A stretch of 36,464 nt of DNA, taken from DASRDU01 sp035560235 (GTDB taxonomy: Bacteria > Acidobacteriota > Blastocatellia > RBC074). The notes beneath the pieces were generated by a model, which had not been told where the DNA came from, made no database searches, and saw nothing but the letters and a program-made list of their open reading frames with translations. The translations under genes and the position numbers were made by a program. Below are positions 8,125 through 16,750 of the stretch, piece by piece. Numbering within the stretch: position 1 is the stretch's first letter; every line of letters starts with the position of its first letter. The stretch is from the NCBI GenBank assembly GCA_035560235.1, contig DATMAG010000004.1:1-36464 (forward strand). The letters run 5' to 3'.

Positions 8125-10155
8125 CTATGTTGACAGTGCGCGGGTGCAAGTCAGTTCGCCGAGCCGCGCGGCAAATTCGGCGACCGGAACCGCTCCGGTG
8201 TCGCCTTTGACACGGTCGCGCACGGCGACGGTGCCGGAAGCCGCTTCACGCTCGCCGATGACGAGCATGAAGGGAATCTTTTTGAGCTGCGCGTCACGAA
8301 TCTTCGCGCCGATCTTCTCGCTGCGCAGATCGGCCTGCACGCGATGACCGGCCTCACGCAGTTCGCGTTCGACCGCAACGGCCTGCTCATTGAATCTGTC
8401 CGAAATCGGCAGCACAACAGCCTGCACCGGCGCGAGCCAGACCGGAAAGGCGCCGGCGTAATGTTCGATCAGAATGCCGAAGAACCGCTCGAACGATCCG
8501 AGAATGGCGCGATGCACCATAATCGGCTGATGCGGCTTGTTGTCAGAAGCGATGTATTCAAGACCAAACCGCTGCGGCAGGTTGAAATCAACCTGGATCG
8601 TCGAAAGCTGCCACGTGCGTTTGATCGCGTCCACGACCTTGAAGTCAATCTTCGGGCCGTAAAACGCCGCTTCGTCTTCCATCCGCTGATACGGCAGACC
8701 GTACTGATTGAGCGCATCGGTCAGCGCGGCTTCGGCCATCGTCCAGACCTCGTCCGAACCAAGATATTTGGCGTGATCCGTTGGATGGCGCACTGAAAGT
8801 TCGGCCTTGTACTCAAAGCCGAACGCCTTCATCACAAAATCCACGAGGTCAAGACAGCCGAGCACTTCGCTGACGAGTTGTTCGGGCGCGCAGAAGAGAT
8901 GCGCGTCATCCTGCGTAAAGCCGCGCGCGCGCATCAGCCCGTGCGTCACACCTGAACGCTCGTAGCGATAGACCATCCCGTATTCGGCGTAACGCTGCGG
9001 CAGGTCGCGGTAGGAACGCTGCCGGGACTTGTAAATCTGAATGTGGAACGGGCAGTTCATCGGCTTCATCCGATATTCGATCTGCTCGTTCTCCTTGTCG
9101 GTCATCGGCGGATAGAGGCCTTCCTGATAGTTTTCAAGATGGCCTGAAATCCTGAACAGCTCCGATTGCGTGACGTGCGGCGTGTTCACAAAGCTGTAAC
9201 CGCGCCGGTACAGTTCATCGTTGAGAAACTGCTCGATGACCTTGCGAATCAGCGCGCCGTTCGGATGCCACAGCACCAGGCCCGGCCCGATGGCTTCACT
9301 GAAACTGAACAGGTCAAGTTCAGGGCCGAGGCGGCGGTGATCGCGTTTCTCGGCCTCTTCCTTCTGCTTCAGCCAGGCGTCAAGTTCTTCCTGACTGAAG
9401 AATGACGTGCCGTAAATGCGCTGCATCTGCGGGCGCGATTCGTCGCCCTTCCAGTGCGCGCCGGCAATCGAAAGCAGTTTGATCGCCTTGATTCTGTTAG
9501 TCGAAGGGATGTGCGGGCCGAGACAGAAATCAACGAACGGCGTGCCTTCGATGGTGTAACAACTGACCGTGTCGCCGCCCTTCTCTTCGATCAGCTCGCA
9601 TTTGAGCGGTTCGCCCATCTCGGCAAACTTCCGCTCGGCCTCGGCCTTCGGCATCTCAACGCGCCTGTATTCGAGGTTGCGCTTGATGAGATCCTTCATC
9701 CGCTTTTCGATCTTCGGCAGATCGTCGGGCGTAAAGCGGCCTTCGTCGCGTTGAAAGTCGTAAAAGAATCCACCCTTCGGATCATCGAGCAGCGCCGGGC
9801 CGATGCCGAGTTTCGTGCCGGGATAAAGGTCAAGCACGGCGGCGGCGAGCAGGTGCGCGGTCGAGTGGCGATAAATTTCGAGCGCTTCCGGCGATTCGGG
9901 CGTGATCGGTTCGACGCTCTCGCCGGGTTGAAGACGATAACTGAGATCAACCGGTTCTGCCTGTCTGACTCCATCGCGCAGCAGCCGCGCGGCAATGGCG
10001 CGTTTTGCCGCCTCACGATCCTGCTGTTTGAGGACTTCGAGCGCCGTCAGACCTGCGGAGGGCTGAACTGATGATGCTTCGTATGACTGATTCTGTATCT
10101 CGCTCACGGTAATAACCTGAGTTGGCGGCAATACAGTCGGGACGCCTGTAGCCAT
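8125..10155 (-). CDS. thrS: Threonine-tRNA ligase
   Basis: This is threonyl-tRNA synthetase, which charges tRNA-Thr and clears Ser-tRNA-Thr through its N2 editing domain. Domains in order are a TGS-like region (about 35-85), an editing domain with HSTAH (His97, His101) and CLGPH (Cys211, His215), and the class II core. The zinc ligands are Cys368 (MKPMNCPFH), His419 (TQDDAHLFC) and His548 (IMVHRAILGS). A C-terminal anticodon domain follows. The ATG at 10155 has no ribosome site. A GTG at 10107 follows AGG at fair spacing, gives a protein 16 residues shorter and is a credible alternative. It heads thrS-infC-rpmI-rplT-pheS. Confidence 0.96.
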   Translation of the reverse strand: MATGVPTVLPPTQVITVSEIQNQSYEASSVQPSAGLTALEVLKQQDREAAKRAIAARLLRDGVRQAEPVDLSYRLQPGESVEPITPESPEALEIYRHSTAHLLAAAVLDLYPGTKLGIGPALLDDPKGGFFYDFQRDEGRFTPDDLPKIEKRMKDLIKRNLEYRRVEMPKAEAERKFAEMGEPLKCELIEEKGGDTVSCYTIEGTPFVDFCLGPHIPSTNRIKAIKLLSIAGAHWKGDESRPQMQRIYGTSFFSQEELDAWLKQKEEAEKRDHRRLGPELDLFSFSEAIGPGLVLWHPNGALIRKVIEQFLNDELYRRGYSFVNTPHVTQSELFRISGHLENYQEGLYPPMTDKENEQIEYRMKPMNCPFHIQIYKSRQRSYRDLPQRYAEYGMVYRYERSGVTHGLMRARGFTQDDAHLFCAPEQLVSEVLGCLDLVDFVMKAFGFEYKAELSVRHPTDHAKYLGSDEVWTMAEAALTDALNQYGLPYQRMEDEAAFYGPKIDFKVVDAIKRTWQLSTIQVDFNLPQRFGLEYIASDNKPHQPIMVHRAILGSFERFFGILIEHYAGAFPVWLAPVQAVVLPISDRFNEQAVAVERELREAGHRVQADLRSEKIGAKIRDAQLKKIPFMLVIGEREAASGTVAVRDRVKGDTGAVPVAEFAARLGELTCTRALST

Positions 10156-10446
10156 AAATCAAGTTCAGATTTCAAATCCGGATTTGAAATCTGCTGCTGC
10201 AAGGACAGTCCCAAAAGCCGTTGATGATCCTGTGAGATCAGTGCTTCGGTAAGGTCCCACGTCAGCGGTTGAGAGTGCAGAAAATGCTGCGATGATCGCG
10301 CCGGGCGGCGAGGTGATGATCGCAGCTACCTGGTTCGAGTCAGTCGGAACTGTCTCAGTCGTTTCTGCATGTCTGACAACGCTTCTGGAGCTGACGTTGA
10401 ACTCACGGGCCGTTTCTGACGACCCGGAATGTAACGAACCAAAAAA
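10156..10446 (-). other. thrS leader region: palindrome plus start-less open frame
   Basis: This 291-base gap lies between tRNA-Val and thrS. A minus-strand frame is open for about 95 codons from the tRNA end to TGA at 10165-10167, but contains no ATG. Its translation includes SSETAREFNVSSRSVV, which looks like a helix-turn-helix, followed by a Ser/Thr/Ala-rich stretch. It may be a gene remnant or chance. The sequence GAAGCGTTGTCAGA (10372-10385) recurs in the pnp leader. I found no T-box motif and no convincing promoter. Confidence 0.35.
10166..10193. repeat. Perfect 28-bp palindrome upstream of thrS
   Basis: CAGATTTCAAATCC is followed directly by its exact complement GGATTTGAAATCTG. There is no loop, so it would fold as a cruciform or as a hairpin with a strained tip. 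It lies 11 bases before the thrS ATG at 10155 and could affect thrS translation. It shares the CAGATTT word with the palindromes at 8094-8124 and in ppc. Confidence 0.8.
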
Positions 10447-10521
<75 letters not shown>

Positions 10522-10543
10522 AAGTCCACTTCCAGGATGCGGC

Positions 10544-10573
10544 AAAGTAGCAGATCATTCGTGAGGCTGTCAA
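10544..10573 (-). promoter_or_regulatory. Sigma70-type promoter of tRNA-Val
   Basis: On the minus strand TTGACA (10568-10573) and TACTTT (10544-10549) are separated by 18 bases. The expected start is about 15 bases before the tRNA 5' end. The consensus -35 box and the position support a promoter for the tRNA. Confidence 0.75.
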
Positions 10574-10805
10574 GCGCTGGCAACTCGCCGCTTTCAGCCC
10601 GGCCTGCGGAAGTCTTTTCTCAGAAAACCTGCGGCAAACAGATGCAGATGACGGCACTGCTTTGGTTTTTTGCGCAAAAAGATGTAAGGTTAGCGGGTCA
10701 ATCCCTCCGTTTCTGATCAGCGTTACAACAAGCAAGGCCTGAATCGGGTGCGCTTCCCCCAGAGCGTTTATCAATCAGATACTTCAACTGCAAGGAGACA
10801 CACTT

Positions 10806-11390
10806 ATGAATCTGCAAACTATTCTGAATGGCGCTTTGGGCGGTGACACCATCTCACAGATGAGTCAGGCACTGGGCGAGGATGAAAACACTACGAGCCA
10901 GGCCGTGCAGGCCGCATTGCCGGTGCTGCTTGGCGCGCTGGCCCGGAACAGTTCAACGCCTGATGGGGCCTCATCGCTCGCCGGGGCGCTCGATCGCGAT
11001 CACGATGGCAGCGTTCTGGATGACATTGCCGGGCTGGTGATGAGTTCCGGCGCAGGCCAGGGCGAAGGCATTCTCGGTCACATCTTCGGAGACAACCGGC
11101 CCCAGGTTGAGCAGGGCCTGAGCCAGGCGAGCGGCATGGACGCCGCCAAAATCGGCCAGTTACTGATGATGCTCGCGCCAGTTGTGATGGGCGCGCTGGG
11201 CCGCACGCAACGCGAGCAGGGCCTGGGCGCGGGCGATCTGGCCGGAGTCCTGGGCGGCACGGCGCAGCAGATGGGCGGCGGCTCACAACTGCTCGGCCTG
11301 CTTGGTCAGATGATGGATGCAAACCGGGACGGCTCGGCAGTGGACGATGTGATGCGTCTGGTCGGCGGCTTCCTGGGCGGGCGCAGGTAG
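10806..11390 (+). CDS. DUF937 (YidB-like) protein with two EF-hand-like loops
   Basis: This 194-residue protein belongs to the DUF937 group, whose function is not established. The N-terminus MNLQTILNGALGGDTISQMSQ and the helical repeats with QAALPVLLGALARN and LMMLAPVVMGALGR are typical. Two acidic loops, DRDHDGSVLDD (from residue 63) and DANRDGSAVDD (from 171), resemble calcium-binding DxDxDG loops; calcium binding is inference only. No signal peptide is seen. AAGGAGA stands 8-14 bases before the ATG. A perfect 14-bp hairpin follows the gene. It is monocistronic and faces away from the tRNA. Confidence 0.8.
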   Translation: MNLQTILNGALGGDTISQMSQALGEDENTTSQAVQAALPVLLGALARNSSTPDGASSLAGALDRDHDGSVLDDIAGLVMSSGAGQGEGILGHIFGDNRPQVEQGLSQASGMDAAKIGQLLMMLAPVVMGALGRTQREQGLGAGDLAGVLGGTAQQMGGGSQLLGLLGQMMDANRDGSAVDDVMRLVGGFLGGRR

Positions 11391-11412
11391 CAGTTCGACT
11401 CTCACCGGATGA

Positions 11413-11452
11413 CCTGATTTGTGGCGCCGACCGCCTGACGCCACAAATCAGG
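11413..11452 (+). terminator. 14-bp perfect hairpin after the DUF937 gene
   Basis: CCTGATTTGTGGCG (11413-11426) pairs exactly with CGCCACAAATCAGG (11439-11452) around a 12-base loop. It lies just past the stop codon and before the next promoter. No T-tract follows, so it may be a stabilising 3' stem rather than a classical intrinsic terminator. Confidence 0.55.
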
Positions 11453-11472
11453 GTTAAAACCCCTCTCTCACC

Positions 11473-11501
11473 TTGCCCCCTCACGGCCAGGCCCTTATAA
11501 T
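11473..11501 (+). promoter_or_regulatory. Sigma70-type promoter of the HD-GYP regulator
   Basis: TTGCCC (11473-11478) and a perfect TATAAT (11496-11501) are spaced by 17 bases. Transcription would begin near 11508. This places the start codon of the following gene downstream of about 11508 and rules out a TTG start at 11473. Confidence 0.72.
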
Positions 11502-11592
11502 CCCCGCCGAATTCATGGCTGAGAAATACAGAATCCGACCCCATCAGTTCTGTCCTGAGGATCAATCTGCCCCCGGTAGACAGAGGCTGGCT

Positions 11593-12870
11593 GTGAATAT
11601 CTCAACTACACACCCCCTTCCCGCCACCCGGCCTTCCATTCTGATCGTTGATGACGATCAGCAGGTACAAAGCGTCCTGACTGAAATTCTGAGTGAACAC
11701 TTCGACTGCCGGATCGCTTCGAGCGCGTTCGAAGCGCGTGAACTGCTCGGGCGCGAACGCTTTCAGCTCGTTCTGCTTGACATCAATATGCCGGGTCCGA
11801 ACGGACTGGACTTTCTGGCGCAGATTACCGGGCTGAGGTCGGCCCCGACAGTGGTAATGATTTCGGCTTCGCCCGATCTGGAAAGCCCGATTGAAGCGAT
11901 GCGGCGCGGCGCTTATGACTACCTGCCCAAACCTTTCGGTCTCAATCAGGTGATGGCTGTCGTCGAGCGCGCGCTGGAGCATCAGACCCTGCGCGAGATG
12001 CAGCGCGAATACAGCCTCCGGCTCGAAAGGATGGTCGAGGAGCGCACGGCGCGACTCGCTGAAGATGCGCGCCAGATTGAAGAGCAGAACCGGCGCATCA
12101 AGGGCATGTATGAGACGCTCTATGAAAATTACCGCGCCACTCTGCGCTCGCTCGCCAAGGCTCTGGAAGCGCGCGATGCCGAAACGCGCGGCCATTCAGA
12201 CCGCGTCGTCGCCTACTGCCTGAAGCTCGGACAGCAGCTCGGGCTGACTGATCGCGAACTGCTTGCGCTCGAGCAGGGCGCGCTGCTGCACGACATCGGC
12301 AAGATCGGCACTCCTGACGGCATTCTGCTCAAGGCCGGAACGCTGACCGAAGAGGAATGGCTGGTGATGCGCCAGCATATCGATCACGGAGCCGCGATTG
12401 TCAGTGAAGTCGAACTGCTGAGCGATGCGCTCTGGGTGATTCAGGAGCATCACGAAAAGTGGGACGGTTCGGGCTACCCGCAGGGTCTGAAGGGCGAGGA
12501 GATTTCGATCTATGCGCGCATCTTCGCCGTCGCTGACTGCGCCGACGCGATTACCAGCGACCGGCCCTATCGTGAAGGACGGCCGTTTGAAGCCGTGATC
12601 GAGGAACTGACCATCTGTGCGGGCACTCACTTTGATCCGCGCGTGGTCGAGGCTTTTGTGTCGGTTCCGCTCGATGAGTGGCGCGCGCTGCGTGAAGCGG
12701 TTCAGTCCGGGCACAATCCCTTTGCCGGGATGCAGCGGCGCGCGATGCTCTCGCTGCTTGAAGCGCGGATTCACGGTGATGATCGTTACGCGGCAAGATC
12801 AAACGGCGCGGCGCCCAGACAGCGTTCAATACTAATTGAATCAGAGCAGCTGGTTTTTAATCCGCAATAA
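11593..12870 (+). CDS. Response regulator with HD-GYP cyclic-di-GMP phosphodiesterase domain
   Basis: This is a two-component output protein that probably hydrolyses cyclic di-GMP. The receiver domain (residues 12-130) has the acidic pocket IVDDD and phospho-acceptor Asp63 in LVLLDINMPG. A coiled coil (about 130-180) leads to the HD-GYP domain with HSDRV, LLHDIGKIG (HD at 233-234), HHEKWDGSGYP (286-296) and DAITSDRPYR, so all catalytic signatures are present. The GTG at 11593 is chosen because AGAGG stands 6 bases before it and an upstream TTG falls inside the promoter. An ATG at 11515 lacks a ribosome site but remains possible. No histidine kinase is adjacent, so the cognate sensor lies elsewhere. 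Confidence 0.9.
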   Translation: MNISTTHPLPATRPSILIVDDDQQVQSVLTEILSEHFDCRIASSAFEARELLGRERFQLVLLDINMPGPNGLDFLAQITGLRSAPTVVMISASPDLESPIEAMRRGAYDYLPKPFGLNQVMAVVERALEHQTLREMQREYSLRLERMVEERTARLAEDARQIEEQNRRIKGMYETLYENYRATLRSLAKALEARDAETRGHSDRVVAYCLKLGQQLGLTDRELLALEQGALLHDIGKIGTPDGILLKAGTLTEEEWLVMRQHIDHGAAIVSEVELLSDALWVIQEHHEKWDGSGYPQGLKGEEISIYARIFAVADCADAITSDRPYREGRPFEAVIEELTICAGTHFDPRVVEAFVSVPLDEWRALREAVQSGHNPFAGMQRRAMLSLLEARIHGDDRYAARSNGAAPRQRSILIESEQLVFNPQ

Positions 12871-13028
12871 GCCATTCCGGCCTCAGCATCAACCGGCAGA
12901 AACTGGTCACATCCCCGGGGCGCCGAAAGTTTGCGGCCCGCAGTCCGGATCAGCTTTCAACTGAAAGCACGGAAGAGGTGACGCGATTCCGGCCAGTCGC
13001 GCCACACCCGCCGGGTTCATTCACTGAA

Positions 13029-14093
13029 CTAATCCACCCAGTCGGCAATAAAGACGTTGGTATCGCCCGGTTTCGCATCATTGCGATTGGAACAGAAGAC
13101 GAGCTTCCTGCCGTCAGGCGAGAACATCGGGAAGCCGTCGAATGTCTCGTTGAAGGTGATGCGTTCCAGTCCGGTGCCGTCAGTGTTGATCGCGTACAGC
13201 TCGAAATTGCGGCCCTTCGGATCATCCATGTTCGAGGAAAAGATGATGCGTTTGCCGTTCGGATAAAAGAACGGCGCGAAGCTCGCCTTATTGAACTTCG
13301 TCACGCGCCGTTTGTTTGAGCCGTCGGCATTCATGATCCAGATGTCGAGCTTTGAGGGGCGAATCAGATTGTCCTTCAGCAGCGCCAGGTAATCAGCCTT
13401 CTCCTGCTCTGTCTCAGGATGATAAGCGCGATAGACAATCTGTTTCCCATCGTAGCTCCAGAACGGGCCGCCGTCGTAGCCGAGTTCAGTGGTCAGCTTT
13501 CTGACGTTCTTCCCGTTCCGGTCCATCGTGTAAATGTCCAGGTCGCCGTCACGCAGGCTCGTAAAAACAATCGTGCCGTCAGCGCGAATCGTCGCTTCAG
13601 CGTCGTAACGCGGCGTACTCGTCAGGCGCCGGATATTCTTTCCATTGAGATCAGCCCTGACAATATCGAAGTCGGGATAGAGCGCCCAGACGTAGCCGCG
13701 CGAGAAATCAGGTTTGGGCGGGCAGGCCGGATTGCCGAGAGCAGTCGTCGCGTAGACGATGTGCTTCTTGTCAGGTGTGAAGTATGAACAGGTCGTCTTG
13801 CCTTCTCCGCTCGAAAGCATCTTCATCTCTGACCCGTCAAGGTTCATCGAGAAGATCTGATCGCAGCCGTCAGCTTTCGCAGCGCGCTGAAAGATCAGCT
13901 TTCGGCCATCCTGTGAAAAATAGGCTTCAGCGTTCTCGCCTTCAAAAGTCAGTTGCCGGATATTGGTCAGGTGCTTTTCGCGCGGATCCTTGAGCGGTCT
14001 GCCCGCTTCCTGCGCCTGATTCTGCCGGGGGATGGACAGCAGGAGCGCAGCGGCAGCGCAAACTGCGAGAAGAATCATCAGTGGGGCCTTCAT
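13029..14093 (-). CDS. Secreted TolB/PD40-type beta-propeller protein
   Basis: This 354-residue exported protein has an N-terminal signal segment (MKAPLMILLAVCAAAALLLS). It is followed by at least five WD40-like PD40 repeats of the TolB type, seen as AEAYFSQDGRKLIF, TCSYFTPDKKHIVY, GGPFWSYDGKQIVYR, FAPFFYPNGKRIIFSS and GFPMFSPDGRKLVFCS. Alternating units of the form IYTMDRNGKN and LYAINTDGTG belong to the same fold. Such propellers bind proteins or peptides in the periplasm. No Pal, TolA or catalytic domain accompanies it, so it is not called TolB itself. The ATG at 14093 follows GGAGGA (14102-14107); an upstream extension to 14165 crosses a palindrome and is rejected. Confidence 0.85.
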   Translation of the reverse strand: MKAPLMILLAVCAAAALLLSIPRQNQAQEAGRPLKDPREKHLTNIRQLTFEGENAEAYFSQDGRKLIFQRAAKADGCDQIFSMNLDGSEMKMLSSGEGKTTCSYFTPDKKHIVYATTALGNPACPPKPDFSRGYVWALYPDFDIVRADLNGKNIRRLTSTPRYDAEATIRADGTIVFTSLRDGDLDIYTMDRNGKNVRKLTTELGYDGGPFWSYDGKQIVYRAYHPETEQEKADYLALLKDNLIRPSKLDIWIMNADGSNKRRVTKFNKASFAPFFYPNGKRIIFSSNMDDPKGRNFELYAINTDGTGLERITFNETFDGFPMFSPDGRKLVFCSNRNDAKPGDTNVFIADWVD

Positions 14094-14115
14094 GAATTCA
14101 GTCCTCCAAAAAAGT

Positions 14116-14156
14116 GCGGAGTGCAGATTCCTTTCTCCCGAAATTCCGCACTCCGC
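14116..14156. repeat. Word palindrome (GCGGAGTGC) before the propeller gene
   Basis: GCGGAGTGC (14116-14124) pairs with GCACTCCGC (14148-14156). A further GCATTCCGCA copy (14163-14172) repeats the same word in degenerate form. It fills the gap between the end of pnp and the propeller ribosome site and may also end pnp transcripts. Confidence 0.6.
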
Positions 14157-14177
14157 CTTCAGCATTCCGCAGTCAGT

Positions 14178-16313
14178 TTAGTCCTGTTCGCCGCCTCTGG
14201 CCTTCTCCCGCTTCCCTTCGCGCTGCTTTTCTTCCTTGAGCAGCGCCTTGCGGCTGAGGCGAATCTTGTTGCCCTCGACCGCAATGCAGCGAACCATGAT
14301 CTTCTGGCCTTCCTTCAGCTCATCGCGAACATCGCGGACGCGATAATCGGCGATCTCTGACACGTGCAGCAGACCGTCGGTGCCGGGGAAGATTTCGACG
14401 AATGCGCCGAAATCAACGATGCGCGACACGGTGCCGAGGTAATCCTTGCCGACTTCGGCTTCAGCCGTCAGATCGCGGATCATCTGCATCGCGCGCTCAC
14501 CGGCCTCGCCGTTGGGAGTGGCAATCGTAATGCGGCCATCGTCATTGACGTCAATCTTCGCGCCCGTTGCGTCAACGATGCCGCGAATGACCTTGCCGCC
14601 TGGGCCGATGACATCGCGAATCTTGTCGACCGGAATCTGCATGGTCAGGATGCGTGGTGCATATTTGCTGATCTCCCGGCGCGGTTCAGCGATGACCTCC
14701 TGCATCTTGTCGAGGATGAACATTCGGCCTTTCCGGGCCTGTTCGAGCGCTTCGGCGAGAATCTGCGCGTTCAGGCCCGTGACCTTGATGTCCATCTGCA
14801 GCGCGGTGATGCCGTTGCGCGTCCCGGCGACCTTGAAATCCATATCGCCGTAATGATCCTCAGCGCCCGCAATATCGGTCAGGATGGCGTACTTCTTCTC
14901 TTCCATCACCAGTCCCATCGCCACGCCCGCGACCGGAGCCTTGATCGGCACGCCCGCATCCATCATCGCCAGCGCGCCGCCGCAGACCGTCGCCATTGAT
15001 GATGAACCGTTCGACTCGGTGATGTCCGACACAATGCGCACGATGTAGGGCCACTGTTCTTCGGTCGGCATGACGGCGTCGAGCGCGCGATGTGCGAGCG
15101 CGCCGTGACCGACTTCGCGGCGACCGGGCGAACCGACGCGTCCCGTTTCACCGACCGAGAAGGGCGGGAAGTTGTAATTGAGCATGAAGCGGCGCTTGAT
15201 TTCGCCCAGTTCGAGGCTTTCAAGGTACTGCACATCCTGCGAGGTGCCGAGCGTCGCGGTGACAAGCGCCTGAGTTTCGCCGCGCGTGAAGAGCGCCGAA
15301 CCGTGCGTGCGCGGCAGCCAGCCGACTTCAATCGAGATCGGGCGAATCTCCGAAAACCGGCGACCATCGGGACGCCGCCGATTGTTGAGAATGTCATCGC
15401 GGAAGATGCGCTCCTTGAGCCGGTCAAACAGATCGCCCGCCTCCCTGCGCTTCGCTTCGTCGTCTTCGGGATAGCTTTCCACCGCGCGATTCCGCAGCTC
15501 ATCAATCGCGTTGTAGCTTTCGAGCTTCGTCTTGTTCTGCACGTTGAGAGCTTCGCGCAGTTCAGTGCCGAACTTCTCTTCGATTTCACGCAGCATCTCT
15601 TCATTGACCGGCGGCGGCGTGTAGTCGCGTTTCTGAATGCCGAGCTTTTCAAACATCGCTTTCTGAAGCTGACAGAGCTTGCGAATCTCGCCGTGCGCGA
15701 ACATCAGCGCCTCGACCATCACTTCCTCGCTGACCTCCTTCGCTCCGGCCTCGACCATCACGATGGCCTCCTCGCTGCCCGCGACGGTCAGGTTCAGCTG
15801 CGAATCGCGCAACTGCGCGTAAGTCGGATTGACGACATATTTGCCCTCAACGAGGCCGACGCGCACTCCGGCAATCGGGTTGTGAAACGGAATGTCGGAG
15901 AGATAAAGCGCCGCCGAAGCGCCGGTAATCGAAAGCACATCGGGTTCGTGTTCATCGTCGGCGGAAATGACCATTGAAACGATCTGCGTTTCGTTCAGAT
16001 AACCTTCCGGAAAGAGCGGACGAATCGGGCGATCCGTCAGCCGCGCCGTCAGAATCTCCTTCTCAGTCGGGCGGCCCTCGCGTTTGAAGTAACCACCGGG
16101 AATGCGCCCGGCGGCGTAACCATACTCACGATAATCAACCGTCAGCGGAAAGAACCCCTGTCCTTCCTTCGGCTCACGCGCAGAGACGGCGGTCACCAGA
16201 ACGATGGTATCGCCCTGCCGCACCAGGACTGCGCCGTCGGCCTGTTTGGCGATCCGGCCCGTTTCAATCGAAAGCTCACGACCGCCCAGATTTATAGCCT
16301 GTTTCAAAAACAT
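14178..16313 (-). CDS. pnp: Polyribonucleotide nucleotidyltransferase (PNPase)
   Basis: This 711-residue protein is PNPase, the phosphorolytic 3'-5' exoribonuclease of RNA decay. It has the first RNase PH domain (DYREYGYAAGRIPGGYFKREGR), a helical linker, the second and catalytic RNase PH domain (RTHGSALFTRGETQALV, RREVGHGALAHRAL, FKVAGTRNGITALQMDIK), a KH domain (IGPGGKVIRGI) and an S1 domain (GTVSRIVDFGAFVEIFPGTDGLLHVSEIA, here quoted in part). The charged C-terminal tail is short. The start ATG at 16313 follows GGAGATC at good spacing. It lies downstream of rpsO on the same strand, as in many bacteria. The long leader with a strong hairpin suggests post-transcriptional control. Confidence 0.97.
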   Translation of the reverse strand: MFLKQAINLGGRELSIETGRIAKQADGAVLVRQGDTIVLVTAVSAREPKEGQGFFPLTVDYREYGYAAGRIPGGYFKREGRPTEKEILTARLTDRPIRPLFPEGYLNETQIVSMVISADDEHEPDVLSITGASAALYLSDIPFHNPIAGVRVGLVEGKYVVNPTYAQLRDSQLNLTVAGSEEAIVMVEAGAKEVSEEVMVEALMFAHGEIRKLCQLQKAMFEKLGIQKRDYTPPPVNEEMLREIEEKFGTELREALNVQNKTKLESYNAIDELRNRAVESYPEDDEAKRREAGDLFDRLKERIFRDDILNNRRRPDGRRFSEIRPISIEVGWLPRTHGSALFTRGETQALVTATLGTSQDVQYLESLELGEIKRRFMLNYNFPPFSVGETGRVGSPGRREVGHGALAHRALDAVMPTEEQWPYIVRIVSDITESNGSSSMATVCGGALAMMDAGVPIKAPVAGVAMGLVMEEKKYAILTDIAGAEDHYGDMDFKVAGTRNGITALQMDIKVTGLNAQILAEALEQARKGRMFILDKMQEVIAEPRREISKYAPRILTMQIPVDKIRDVIGPGGKVIRGIVDATGAKIDVNDDGRITIATPNGEAGERAMQMIRDLTAEAEVGKDYLGTVSRIVDFGAFVEIFPGTDGLLHVSEIADYRVRDVRDELKEGQKIMVRCIAVEGNKIRLSRKALLKEEKQREGKREKARGGEQD

Positions 16314-16340
16314 TTCTGATCTCCTCTCAACAACAACTCT

Positions 16341-16450
16341 GTGGTTAGCGGTTAGTGGTCAGTGGTTAGTGAATAACGGAAGAATCGCTGTCTTTCAGTC
16401 CCTTCCACTTTCCATCATTCACTCTTTACCAGCCACTGACTACCAACCAC
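16341..16450. repeat. Word palindrome (GGTTAGTG) in the pnp leader
   Basis: The left arm (16341-16379) reiterates GGTTAGCG, GGTTAGTG and GGTCAGTG. The right arm (16415-16450) carries the complementary words CCAGCCACTGAC and CCAACCAC. It lies between the strong hairpin and the pnp ribosome site and shares its word with the repeat at 7413-7479. Confidence 0.7.
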
Positions 16451-16467
16451 TATTTCATACAGCAAAA

Positions 16468-16517
16468 GCCACCGCACAGTGCGCGCGCCGAAAGCGCAGC
16501 GCGCACTGTGCGGTGGC
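16468..16517 (-). terminator. 19-bp perfect GC-rich hairpin in the rpsO-pnp gap
   Basis: GCCACCGCACAGTGCGCGC (16468-16486) pairs exactly with its complement at 16499-16517 around a 12-base loop. On the minus strand TTTTGCTG follows, as in an intrinsic terminator. It is the second terminator-like structure after rpsO. It may end read-through, or it may be a processing hairpin of the pnp leader of the kind cut by RNase III in enterobacteria. Confidence 0.75.
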
Positions 16518-16750
16518 CTGATGAACGCGCTTGGAATGTAACTCGTGTCAGAACTTCTGAGGACTCCCGGTTTCAATCCACACCTCGTACACTGCGGGGC
16601 CTGAACGCGACAGCGCAATCAAAGCAGCCTGCCCTGAGATGGCGCTGAACGATTCACGGTCTTCCCTGCCTGATCTGACAACGCTTCCGGGGTTGCGGTG
16701 CGGAATGCGAGAAGGATGAAACCTGAGAGAGCGCCGTCACGTTCGGCTGC

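Noticed and set aside
10156..10446. T-box or threonine attenuator in the thrS leader.
   Set aside because: No T-box antiterminator consensus and no Thr-rich leader peptide with start and ribosome site were found. GTGGGACC alone is not enough.
11473..11592. Longer HD-GYP reading frame starting at TTG 11473.
   Set aside because: The TTG is the first half of the -35 box of a TTGCCC-17-TATAAT promoter, so it would not be transcribed; the added residues match no receiver domain.
13029..14093. Propeller gene as the tolB of a Tol-Pal system.
   Set aside because: It has PD40 repeats but no tolQ, tolR, tolA or pal neighbours and lacks a clear TolB N-terminal domain.
16415..16618. 67-codon minus-strand frame across the strong pnp-leader hairpin.
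   Set aside because: It is composed of hairpin and repeat sequence, with no ribosome site or homology.
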